This document shows positions 1-5,948 of a stretch of DNA of 10,226 nt, one piece after another (positions within the stretch are counted from its first letter, which is position 1; every line of letters starts with the position of its first letter). Source of the DNA: Planctomycetota bacterium (GTDB taxonomy: Bacteria > Planctomycetota > Brocadiia > Brocadiales > Bathyanammoxibiaceae); the NCBI GenBank assembly GCA_030598065.1, contig JAUVQR010000032.1:1-10226 (forward strand). Reading direction: 5' to 3'. The notes under the pieces are model-generated. The model was not told the origin of the DNA. It did no database searches and saw only the letters and a program-made list of their open reading frames with translations. The translations under genes and the position numbers were made by a program.

Positions 1-255
1 ATAGACGGCTACCGGGAGCTTAAAGACGGCGCGCTCGAGATATACACCCGGTACGCCAGGTTCTACAAGAAGAAATATTACTACGGCGAGGCCGTCTTCA
101 AGATAAGAAACACAACACCATACCGCCCGATACCCGATTGGAGAAAATACCCGTACAAGTCCAGGTGGAAGATATTCGACTACCGCTGGAAGCGCATCTC
201 CAAACCGGAGTATAACCAGAAAGATTTCGCCGGCTACCCGAAGGTAAAGTGGTAG
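1..255 (+). CDS. C-terminal fragment of an unrecognised Tyr/Lys/Trp-rich protein
   Basis: An open frame runs in from the left edge and stops at TAG 253-255, giving 84 residues with no start in the window. G/C-rich third positions like those of the neighbouring housekeeping genes support real coding. The fragment is basic and very aromatic (for example YKKKYYYGEAVFK, a run of Tyr, Trp and Lys around residues 40-75), ends in PKVKW, and has no hydrophobic membrane segment. Such aromatic, basic tails occur on several enzyme families, but no diagnostic motif is visible and I do not assign a function. The upstream part lies outside the window. The hairpin at 290-305 lies 35 nt past the stop and could help end this transcript, although no T-run follows it. 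Confidence 0.75.
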   Translation: MDGYRELKDGALEIYTRYARFYKKKYYYGEAVFKIRNTTPYRPIPDWRKYPYKSRWKIFDYRWKRISKPEYNQKDFAGYPKVKW

Positions 256-283
256 GGGGGCTGCTTCCCGCACACGAATTAAT

Positions 284-337
284 GTAGCTGCCCCATTTAT
301 GGGGCGTAGTAAATAGCCTGATGAATCAGGTGACTAC
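284..337. repeat. Composite palindromic element with two hairpins
   Basis: Two adjacent perfect palindromes are visible. The first is GCCCCAT-TT-ATGGGGC at 290-305. The second is CCTGAT-GA-ATCAGG at 317-330, enclosed by outer arms GTAGT (306-310) and ACTAC (333-337). No T-run follows either, so this does not look like a simple intrinsic terminator. The paired-hairpin form is typical of dispersed REP-like elements, but only one copy lies in the window. Confidence 0.5.
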
Positions 338-350
338 AATGCTTGATGAG

Positions 351-510
351 AAAGATACCTAACGTTTATTACTTCACTTCTCCTTGAGGGGAAGATGTGT
401 AACATTTATTGTTCTCTGCACCCTTGGAGAGAGGATACGTAACGTTTATTTCTTCCCTCCCCTTTGGGGAGGAGATACGTAATATTTCTTATTTCCCTCC
501 CCCTTGAGGG
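351..510. repeat. Four-unit 40-bp tandem repeat, one hairpin per unit
   Basis: Units occupy 351-390, 391-430, 431-470 and 471-510 with exact 40-nt periodicity. Each unit has a conserved left half, approximately GATACGTAACGTTTATT (aligned copies of the TAAYRTTTMTT core begin at 360, 400, 440 and 480), and a pyrimidine-rich right half that folds back on itself. Hairpin arms: 377-383 with 388-394; 413-417 plus 421-422 with 426-432; 456-462 with 466-472; 495-503 with about 508-517. Sequence in the arms varies between units while pairing is kept. There are no unique spacers, so this is not a CRISPR array. The last unit merges into the left inverted repeat of the DUF559 gene. Confidence 0.8.
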
Positions 511-531
511 GGGAGGGTTAGGGTGGGGGTG
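495..531. repeat. Left inverted repeat flanking the DUF559 gene
   Basis: This C-run/G-run palindrome has arms CCCTCCCCC (495-503) and GGGGGGAGGG (508-517), with a TTGA-type loop, followed by a G-rich tail to 531. Read on the opposite strand it matches the element at 874-910 at the other end of the DUF559 gene. Its G-rich tail also provides the only SD-like sequence ahead of the TTG start at 540. Confidence 0.7.
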
Positions 532-539
532 AAAAAGAA

Positions 540-932
540 TTGGCCAAAAAGTTAACCACTGTTGCCAAAAATCTCAGAAAAAGACCTACTGATGTAGAGA
601 GGCTGTTGTGGAAACATTTACGGTCAAAGCGGTTTGAAGGACTTAAGTTCAGGAGGCAACATCCAATAGGAAATTATGTCGTAGACTTTGCCTGCCTGGA
701 GAAACAGATAGTAATTGAAGTTGACGGCGGCCAGCACACAATAGAAAAAAATAAGGACGAAGAACGAGATAGATGGCTTGAGCGAGAGGGCTACAAGGTC
801 TTGAGGTTTTGGAATAACGAGGTATTAACGAATATAGAAGGGGTGACAGAAGTAGTAATGTCAAACTGTTTGCCTCACCCTCCCCTGACCCCTCCCCTCA
901 AGGGAGGGGGAAAGGCCGAAGACAGACGTTAA
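540..932 (+). CDS. DUF559 / Vsr-like PD-(D/E)XK endonuclease domain protein
   Basis: This 130-aa protein of the DUF559 family is related to very-short-patch repair (Vsr) endonucleases. Family hallmarks are in order: the N-terminal LRKRPTDVERLLWKHLR helix (E20), KFRRQHPIGNYVVDF with D49, the IVIEVDGGQH nuclease core (E60, D62, Q65, H66), then the ERDRWLEREGY helix and VLRFWNNEVL (R89, W91). All expected catalytic-type residues are present, so it is probably active or recently active as a nuclease; substrate is unknown. The start is TTG at 540: an in-frame TAG lies at 519-521 and the nearby GTG codons are out of frame. The last about 20 residues (PHPPLTPPLKGGG...) are low-complexity and are encoded by the right inverted repeat at 874-910, so the tail is repeat-derived. 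No methyltransferase or mismatch-repair partner is adjacent. It probably stands alone. Confidence 0.9.
   Translation: MAKKLTTVAKNLRKRPTDVERLLWKHLRSKRFEGLKFRRQHPIGNYVVDFACLEKQIVIEVDGGQHTIEKNKDEERDRWLEREGYKVLRFWNNEVLTNIEGVTEVVMSNCLPHPPLTPPLKGGGKAEDRR
874..910. repeat. Right inverted repeat, overlapping the 3' end of the DUF559 gene
   Basis: The palindrome has arms CCCCTCCC (889-896) and GGGAGGGG (902-909) around a CTCAA loop, preceded by CTCACCCTCCCCTGA. Its reverse complement aligns with 495-531: the palindrome, the TTGA loop and the G-rich tail all correspond in the same order. It lies in the coding frame and encodes the PHPPLTPPLKGGG tail. Confidence 0.7.
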
Positions 933-1208
933 GTTATTGTTGCATTAGCTTTGTTTAATGGCACTTCGCGACATTTCGCAATAATATAACCGGTACATCT
1001 CGAGGTTGTTAAATGATAAAATCGCTTGCTAACACTTAATTAAATTGCTAATCTTTTGCATTCTGCATAGTTGCGAAATAGGCATGTTAGAACAAAACGC
1101 ATTCGGAAATTACAGAAAAAGCTTTGTGTGGCTTATCTAAAGTAATGCAATGTCATTTGTCGAATATTACAATTAGCCTTTCAAATTTTCATATCTCAAG
1201 TTGCATTT
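933..1208. other. AT-rich non-coding stretch
   Basis: This 276-nt stretch between the DUF559 gene and the small membrane protein is clearly richer in A/T than the flanking housekeeping genes and has no coding frame of note. I see no convincing hairpin, SD or good promoter pair. With the next small gene it looks like a patch of acquired or decaying DNA. Confidence 0.5.
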
Positions 1209-1508
1209 ATGGGTAAGGAGTTGTTAGAAATACTTGTCTGGCCTACAGCGGGTCTTTTTTTCGGGATAGCTGTGCTAATTATTCTTCGTGCTCCTATAAC
1301 ACGTTTTATTGATCGTGCGAAAATGGTCTCGAGAGAAGGGATTGATACGTCAAGTCCTCAACAACAGCGAGAGGATAGTAAACGCGCATCGGCGGAAGAG
1401 TTGACGCAGTCGTTAGGTGGGATAGTTCTACAAGAACAAGCGGAAGCGATAAGACAAGAACTCATACAGCGTAATCTGACAGAAGGGCCTGAAGCCGTAC
1501 ATAACTAA
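1209..1508 (+). CDS. Small N-terminally membrane-anchored protein, function unknown
   Basis: This 99-aa protein has one N-terminal transmembrane segment (about residues 8-27, LVWPTAGLFFGIAVLIIL), then a basic juxtamembrane stretch (TRFIDRAKMVSREGIDTSS). A charged, Gln/Glu-rich cytoplasmic part (51-90) is probably helical. The pattern of a Trp-Pro membrane anchor followed by a basic RxxIxRxKxVSxxGI-like stretch resembles a widespread class of uncharacterised small membrane proteins, often longer than this. I cannot assign a function. No good SD precedes the ATG. Codons are more AT-rich than in neighbouring genes, which suggests transfer. The stop at 1506-1508 may be premature: the +1 frame stays open to 1572 with protein-like sequence. 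It is convergent with the S41 protease gene. Confidence 0.55.
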   Translation: MGKELLEILVWPTAGLFFGIAVLIILRAPITRFIDRAKMVSREGIDTSSPQQQREDSKRASAEELTQSLGGIVLQEQAEAIRQELIQRNLTEGPEAVHN

Positions 1509-1572
1509 ATTTGGTGTAGAATTTCTCCAATTTCTAACGGATGGTGGTCACCCTTTGAATAAAGCTGGTTAG
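1507..1572 (+). pseudogene. Possible frameshifted tail of the small membrane protein
   Basis: The +1 frame relative to the 1209-1508 gene is open across the stop and ends at TAG 1570-1572. It reads PYITKFGVEFLQFLTDGG and then HPLNKAG, a balanced, protein-like composition. One missing or extra base near 1490-1500 would join the two parts. The shifted frame could also be open by chance over such a short stretch, so this is tentative. Confidence 0.25.
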
Positions 1573-1609
1573 ATTTATATATATTGTATCATTGTTAATT
1601 GTCCTACAA

Positions 1610-4510
1610 CTACACTCCCGTAATGACAAACGGTTTTTCGGTGGACAGGCCCTGGTCGTCATAGGCGATGATGCGGACCAGGTTCAGGCCCCTGCCGATT
1701 GGGATCTCCGCGGTGATGTCTAACTCGGCGGTCCGGTCCGTGTTGTACTCGTAAAAGACCTTGACGTCGTTGACGATGATGTAGACGACCCGCACGTCCT
1801 GGTCGTCCTCCACCTGGAAATTCAGTTTGAGGTCTCCCCGCCTTGCGGTGAGCACCCCCTCCTTGAGCCTGATAACAGGCGGCCTGAACGGTAGGAAGGA
1901 CAGCGGGATTGTCTCTTCCTCGATGTCCTTTTTATACCGCGCGTCGGCTGGGAGCCGGCGGACGTCCAGCGCGTTCACCCATCCGCTGACACCGCCGGTA
2001 AGGGGAACCCGGTACCAATCACCCACCCTCCCGTCGGCCACGATGACGCTGCCCTCAAGGAGGGGCGCCAGCACGGGCGATGTCCTTGACCTCCCGCCGT
2101 ACACGCTTTCGCCGTCTGCCGCCACCTCGAGCAGGCCTGAGTAGGACGTCACGCGGACATGTCTCCTTTCCACGGGTAGCGAGAGCTTGCTTGACAGGTT
2201 TATGCCCAGGTTGATGTCGGCTATGATTACCTCAAGCCGGAGTTGCTCCAGCGGGGTATCGTGGACGGTTAGTTTGAAGTTGACGGCCCGGTCGCCTTTT
2301 GACTTTAGCAGGCCCAGCTTGACCCTGGGGTTCTCTACGGTGACGCCCTCCGGGTTGAGCGGCCTTAGCATGACGGCCGTGCCCTTTGAGTCGCCCTCGC
2401 CTATGTTCTTCACGTTGAGCACAAGCTCAAACTTTTCTCCCTGTTTTATCAGGCCGTCGTCCTTGCCGCCTGTGTCGTTCAGGAGCTTGTAGGTATAGGC
2501 GAATACGGGGGTGGTTTGGGCCCAGGTGGTAACCCACACCGACAGGTCGTCGGGCGCGAAGTCGTTGTCCTCCGTAAACTTGATGGTAACCTCGTCTCGC
2601 CTGTCCAGCGAGTCTTCCGGTATGTCGACCTTCAGCGTGTAAGATTCGCTCTGTCCGGGGTCTACCTGGCCGACGGGGAACTCCAGGCCCTCAAAGGCGG
2701 GGTTGGTGGACGAGCTCCTGCCAAGCACCCTGTAGAGCGCACCGTCCCCGCGGTTCTCCACGTTCACGATGAAATAGATAGACCCGCCGGCGTCTACCTC
2801 GTTGAACTCCCTGTCAAGGTTTATCCTTGCAAGTGGGTTCGGCACACCATCCGGTATCCCCGATGACCAGTCGATTCCCTGCCGCTCGAGAGCGCTTACA
2901 ATCTTCTTTTCCTCTTCCTTCTGTACCTGCCGCAGGACGCGGCCGCTGCGTTCCCGGTCCACCGTGCCGCCGTCCAGAACGCCTTCCTCAATCAGCCTTC
3001 TTGCCAGCCGCACCGGGTAATCGTTTTCAGGCGCGGGTCTTCCGGGCGAGGTGTTTTCGTTAAGGTAGACCAGGCTGGCGGAAGGCTTTTCCTCGCCGAC
3101 GGGCCTCTCTATCCTGTCCCTGATCAGGCCCTCGTTGAGGTAATGCACGCGCCTTGTCAGTGTCGGGTTGTGCCGGTCTACCTTTATCGGCACCAGCAGC
3201 ACGTCGGGCGCGAGGCCGACGTACTGGATGTAGTGTCCGCGCGGCGTGTAGTATCTGGCCGTGGTGAGCTTGATTGCGTACTTGCCCTTCAGGCCGAAGA
3301 CCTGCTGGATGGATGCCTTGCCGAAGGACTGCTCGCCCATTACGATGGCACGGTCGTTTTCCTTGAACGCCGCAGCCAGTATCTCGGCGCTCGACGCGCT
3401 GCCCTCGTCAATCAAGACAACAAGCGGATAGCGCTCTTCCCTGTTTCCCGATGGACCGGCCATTACGAAGTCAGGGTAGCCCCCTTCAGAACTCACCTTT
3501 ATGTTCAAGATGCCGGACGAAAGCAACAGGTCGCCGGTGCGGATGGTTTCATCCAGCACCCCGCCGTAGTTCCCGCGAAAATCTACCACCAGCCCGTTAA
3601 GGTCGGCCGCCTTCTTTAACTCTTCAAGCGCCTTGGCCACCGACTTATACGTGTTGTCCTGGAAGTTGCTTATCCTTATGTATCCAATGTCGCCGTCAAG
3701 CAGCGAGTAGGTAACGTTTTCAACCTTTACGCGCTGCCTCTTCAGGGTGTAGCTCTTGACGACACCGTCTCGAATGACAGACAAGCTGACGTACGTGCCT
3801 TCCTGCCCGGCCAGCCGTTGCAGCGCCTCTCTAAGGCTCATCTTTCGCGCGGGCTCACCGTCTATCTCGATAATCCTGTCGCCGGTCTCCAGCCCCGCCT
3901 GCCGGGCCGGAGAGTTTTCGTACACCTCGATTACCGCGAGAGAGCCCTCCCTGAATTCAATGTCCATTCCAAGACCGACAAAGCTGCTCGCGCCGAGGTT
4001 CTCGGCCCTCTTGAAATCTTTCGGCTGATATAGCTTGCAGTACGGGTCGAACCCGGTGAGTATGCTGCTGAGCGCCGCGTACTCAAGCTCGCTGAAAGAA
4101 GCGGAACACCTGCCGGTTGATTCGATAAAGTGCAATATCTCCTTGAGCATGTCGCGGAGATCGGCCCAGTACTCGACACCTCCAATCTCAAAGGTCTCGG
4201 ACAGGCCGTCTATCTGGACCTTTGCCGCATGCGTGTCCACCGATACCATCAGATTGGGCACCGCCGTTTCAACCCCCTTCATCGCGTCGGCCAGCACCTC
4301 GTGGACCTTGAGCGAGTTGAAATCTATGTAGTACCGTCCGATGACAGCAAAGATTGCATTAACCAGTTGCCCCTTCTGTAGGCTATCCTGGCCGGGGACC
4401 TCGCTCGATGCGGCGCGCGTCACGGATGAAAGGGGCGAAACCACCGGGGAGAGGAGGACGACAAAAGTTAGAAATAATGCAGAGGCGAATCTTACCGTAT
4501 AGTCTACCAT
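1610..4510 (-). CDS. Large exported S41 carboxyl-terminal processing protease with PDZ, CARDB-like and SH3b domains
   Basis: This 966-aa protein starts with a Sec-type signal peptide (hydrophobic 8-30, likely cleaved near TRAASS), so it acts in the periplasm or at the cell surface. A helical N-terminal domain (about 40-165) comes first. A PDZ domain follows (about 170-255, with SFVGLGMDIEF and NSPARQAGLETGDRIIEIDG), then the S41 peptidase core (about 265-445). The Ser-Lys-Gln catalytic set is complete: S373 in EGSASSAE, K398 in SFGKASIQ and Q402, with the 25-residue Ser-Lys spacing of E. coli Prc. After a linker come two CARDB/Ig-like beta domains (about 560-665 and 670-785), an SH3b-like domain (about 786-855, ending GDWYRVPLTGGVSGWVNALDV) and a terminal Ig-like domain (870-966). 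The family cleaves C-terminal tails of envelope proteins. Ordinary CtpA proteins are about half this length; the architecture recalls the MXAN_5808-type S41 peptidases. No SD precedes the ATG. Confidence 0.93.
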   Translation of the reverse strand: MVDYTVRFASALFLTFVVLLSPVVSPLSSVTRAASSEVPGQDSLQKGQLVNAIFAVIGRYYIDFNSLKVHEVLADAMKGVETAVPNLMVSVDTHAAKVQIDGLSETFEIGGVEYWADLRDMLKEILHFIESTGRCSASFSELEYAALSSILTGFDPYCKLYQPKDFKRAENLGASSFVGLGMDIEFREGSLAVIEVYENSPARQAGLETGDRIIEIDGEPARKMSLREALQRLAGQEGTYVSLSVIRDGVVKSYTLKRQRVKVENVTYSLLDGDIGYIRISNFQDNTYKSVAKALEELKKAADLNGLVVDFRGNYGGVLDETIRTGDLLLSSGILNIKVSSEGGYPDFVMAGPSGNREERYPLVVLIDEGSASSAEILAAAFKENDRAIVMGEQSFGKASIQQVFGLKGKYAIKLTTARYYTPRGHYIQYVGLAPDVLLVPIKVDRHNPTLTRRVHYLNEGLIRDRIERPVGEEKPSASLVYLNENTSPGRPAPENDYPVRLARRLIEEGVLDGGTVDRERSGRVLRQVQKEEEKKIVSALERQGIDWSSGIPDGVPNPLARINLDREFNEVDAGGSIYFIVNVENRGDGALYRVLGRSSSTNPAFEGLEFPVGQVDPGQSESYTLKVDIPEDSLDRRDEVTIKFTEDNDFAPDDLSVWVTTWAQTTPVFAYTYKLLNDTGGKDDGLIKQGEKFELVLNVKNIGEGDSKGTAVMLRPLNPEGVTVENPRVKLGLLKSKGDRAVNFKLTVHDTPLEQLRLEVIIADINLGINLSSKLSLPVERRHVRVTSYSGLLEVAADGESVYGGRSRTSPVLAPLLEGSVIVADGRVGDWYRVPLTGGVSGWVNALDVRRLPADARYKKDIEEETIPLSFLPFRPPVIRLKEGVLTARRGDLKLNFQVEDDQDVRVVYIIVNDVKVFYEYNTDRTAELDITAEIPIGRGLNLVRIIAYDDQGLSTEKPFVITGV

Positions 4511-4572
4511 GATATCATTCTATAATGTCGCCGCTTCACACCGTCGTTTTGCATTGCCTTGTGTGGTTGTGA
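4511..4572. promoter_or_regulatory. Short divergent promoter region between the S41 protease and trpC
   Basis: Only 62 nt separate the two divergent starts. TATAAT at 4521-4526 (plus strand) reads as TATAGA at 4518-4523 on the minus strand, so one box could serve as -10 for either gene. Neither has a good -35, and neither start has a clear SD. On the minus strand the box sits 8 nt from the protease ATG, which would give a leaderless or near-leaderless transcript. Confidence 0.3.
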
Positions 4573-5370
4573 ATGATAAAATCCGTCGCCGTGATACTTG
4601 ACAAAATCTACAGACACAAACTATCCGAAGTCGCCGGGCGAAAGCACCGGGTGCCCCAAAAGCAGCTTGAGGCGCTACTACATAACCTCCCTGATACAAA
4701 CGACTTAGAGAGGACACTGAAGGCTGCTGCGGGTCTGGGATTGATTGCCGAAGTGAAGGCGGCCTCACCGTCCCGGGGCGTCTTGCGCCATGATATGGAC
4801 CCCGTGCAGGTAGCCCTAGAGTACCAAGAAGCGGGAGCGACTGCAATATCCGTTCTGACCGACGAGAAATTTTTTCACGGAAACCTCTCGCATCTGCAAG
4901 ACGTTAGAGGGTCGGTCAAACTGCCCCTCCTGCGGAAGGACTTTATCATTGATGAGTATCAGATAGTTGAGGCGAGGACGAGCGGCGCGGACGCCATACT
5001 ACTTATAGCGGCACTGCTCGACAATAACAAGATAGCGGCGTTTATAGATTCAGCCGCCCGGCTGGGGCTTGGCTGCCTGATAGAGGTGCACACCGAAGAA
5101 GAGTTAAAGAAAATTCTCGAAACTCCCGCCACCCTGATTGGGATTAACAACAGGGACCTCCGTACCTTCGATACGGATATTGAGACCACACTGAGACTCA
5201 GGTCACTTATCCCTGAAGAGATGACCGTTGTCAGCGAGAGCGGCATCAAGTCGAGAAGTGACGTGAAACGGCTCGAAGATGCCGGCATAGACGCCATACT
5301 GGTGGGGGAGACGCTGGTGCGGTCAGAGAATATAGGCGAAAAAATAAAGGAACTTATGGGGTGGACCTGA
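4573..5370 (+). CDS. trpC: Indole-3-glycerol phosphate synthase
   Basis: This 265-aa cytoplasmic TIM-barrel enzyme of tryptophan biosynthesis closes 1-(2-carboxyphenylamino)-1-deoxyribulose 5-phosphate to indole-3-glycerol phosphate. Family motifs are complete: IAEVKAASPSRG (E60, K62, S65), LTDEKFFHG (K99), LLRKDFIID (K122, general acid), IEVHTEEE (E171, base), GINNRDLRTF (N192) and VSESGI (E222, S223). Their spacing matches Sulfolobus IGPS (K110, E159, N180, E210) with a constant offset of 12. ATG 4573 is the first possible start because TGA lies directly upstream in frame. However, GTG at 4591 gives VILDKI, the usual family N-terminus, and is a real alternative. It is monofunctional (no fused TrpF) and no other trp gene lies in the window. 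Its 3' end faces the FTR gene 4 nt away. Confidence 0.97.
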   Translation: MIKSVAVILDKIYRHKLSEVAGRKHRVPQKQLEALLHNLPDTNDLERTLKAAAGLGLIAEVKAASPSRGVLRHDMDPVQVALEYQEAGATAISVLTDEKFFHGNLSHLQDVRGSVKLPLLRKDFIIDEYQIVEARTSGADAILLIAALLDNNKIAAFIDSAARLGLGCLIEVHTEEELKKILETPATLIGINNRDLRTFDTDIETTLRLRSLIPEEMTVVSESGIKSRSDVKRLEDAGIDAILVGETLVRSENIGEKIKELMGWT

Positions 5371-5374
5371 ACCC

Positions 5375-5698
5375 CTATCCGCTCTTGTAGTTCGGACCCA
5401 CAAAGAGGTGGCAGAGGCATATCCCGTCGTTTTCGATCTCGTCCTTCGAATACACGCAGGGGCAGACGATCTTGGAATCTTCCCGAAGGTCACCGCTCAG
5501 CACCCGGCAGGGACAGTACTCGTCCCCGGCCTTTATCTTCCTTATGGCAATACCCCGGATGATGGTCTTGACAACCGATGCCTCAGGGTTGAAGCTGTAA
5601 GGGGTGCGGGTCAGCCATTCCTCAAGCCTCTCCCTTACCTCGCGCTCCACCTGCTCAAGAGGTTTTTCTTCGGTTGTTTCGGGTGTTGTGTTTTTCAC
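5375..5698 (-). CDS. Ferredoxin:thioredoxin reductase catalytic (beta) subunit-like protein
   Basis: This 107-aa iron-sulfur protein passes electrons from ferredoxin to a thioredoxin disulfide through a [4Fe-4S] cluster next to a redox-active cystine. A charged N-terminal extension (1-45) is followed by the FTR-beta core with three Cys-x-Cys pairs: C62-P-C64 (YCPCRV), C79-P-C81 (VCPCVY) and C94-L-C96 (GICLCHLFVG). By analogy with Synechocystis FTR, C62, C79, C81 and C94 would bind the cluster and C64/C96 form the disulfide. The plant/cyanobacterial CHC is CLC here, with His shifted to position 97; non-photosynthetic homologs often differ at this point. The start is GTG, the first start codon after an in-frame TAA, with AAGGGGG (5709-5715) 10 nt upstream. 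No variable subunit or thioredoxin gene is adjacent. It is convergent with trpC, so readthrough or antisense effects are possible. Confidence 0.9.
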   Translation of the reverse strand: MKNTTPETTEEKPLEQVEREVRERLEEWLTRTPYSFNPEASVVKTIIRGIAIRKIKAGDEYCPCRVLSGDLREDSKIVCPCVYSKDEIENDGICLCHLFVGPNYKSG

Positions 5699-5873
5699 GG
5701 CTAGCTTGCCCCCTTACAGATTACAAAAACTTCAGCTAGTTTAGCATAAAGACGCATCTTTTCAAGTGGAAAAAAGTTCGACCATCTATATACAATATAT
5801 GGTGTATTTATTTCAAATAAACCAACATCTTGTATAGTTGATTTGCTCAATTGAAACATTCTTTGTTTTATCG

Positions 5874-5901
5874 TTGACGGTATGCCCTTTTTTGCTATAA
5901 T
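5874..5901 (+). promoter_or_regulatory. Sigma-70-type promoter for parB, extended -10
   Basis: TTGACG (5874-5879) and TATAAT (5896-5901) are separated by 16 nt, and TGC directly before the -10 makes it an extended -10. AT-rich sequence upstream (5740-5870) could act as an UP-like region. The leader to the ATG at 5949 is about 40 nt. This is the best promoter in the window. Confidence 0.75.
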
Positions 5902-5933
5902 TTTACGCTGAGGGGAGTTATGTAAATAGATTC

Positions 5934-5941
5934 AGGAGGTG
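5934..5941 (+). promoter_or_regulatory. Strong Shine-Dalgarno of parB
   Basis: AGGAGGTG is a near-perfect anti-16S match located 7 nt before ATG 5949. It fixes the start and contrasts with the weak or absent SDs of trpC and the S41 protease. Confidence 0.85.
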
Positions 5942-5948
5942 TAGAGTC

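Noticed and set aside
351..510. CRISPR-like array
   Set aside because: The 40-nt period has no constant repeat alternating with unique spacers; the whole unit is homologous throughout, so it is a tandem repeat.
3143..3619. Plus-strand 158-aa open frame within the S41 protease
   Set aside because: It lies opposite the catalytic core, whose residues and spacing are conserved; the long antisense frame follows from G/C-biased codons.
5408..5704. Plus-strand open frame opposite the FTR gene
   Set aside because: It is the shadow of a gene with complete Cys motifs on the minus strand and shows no family pattern itself.
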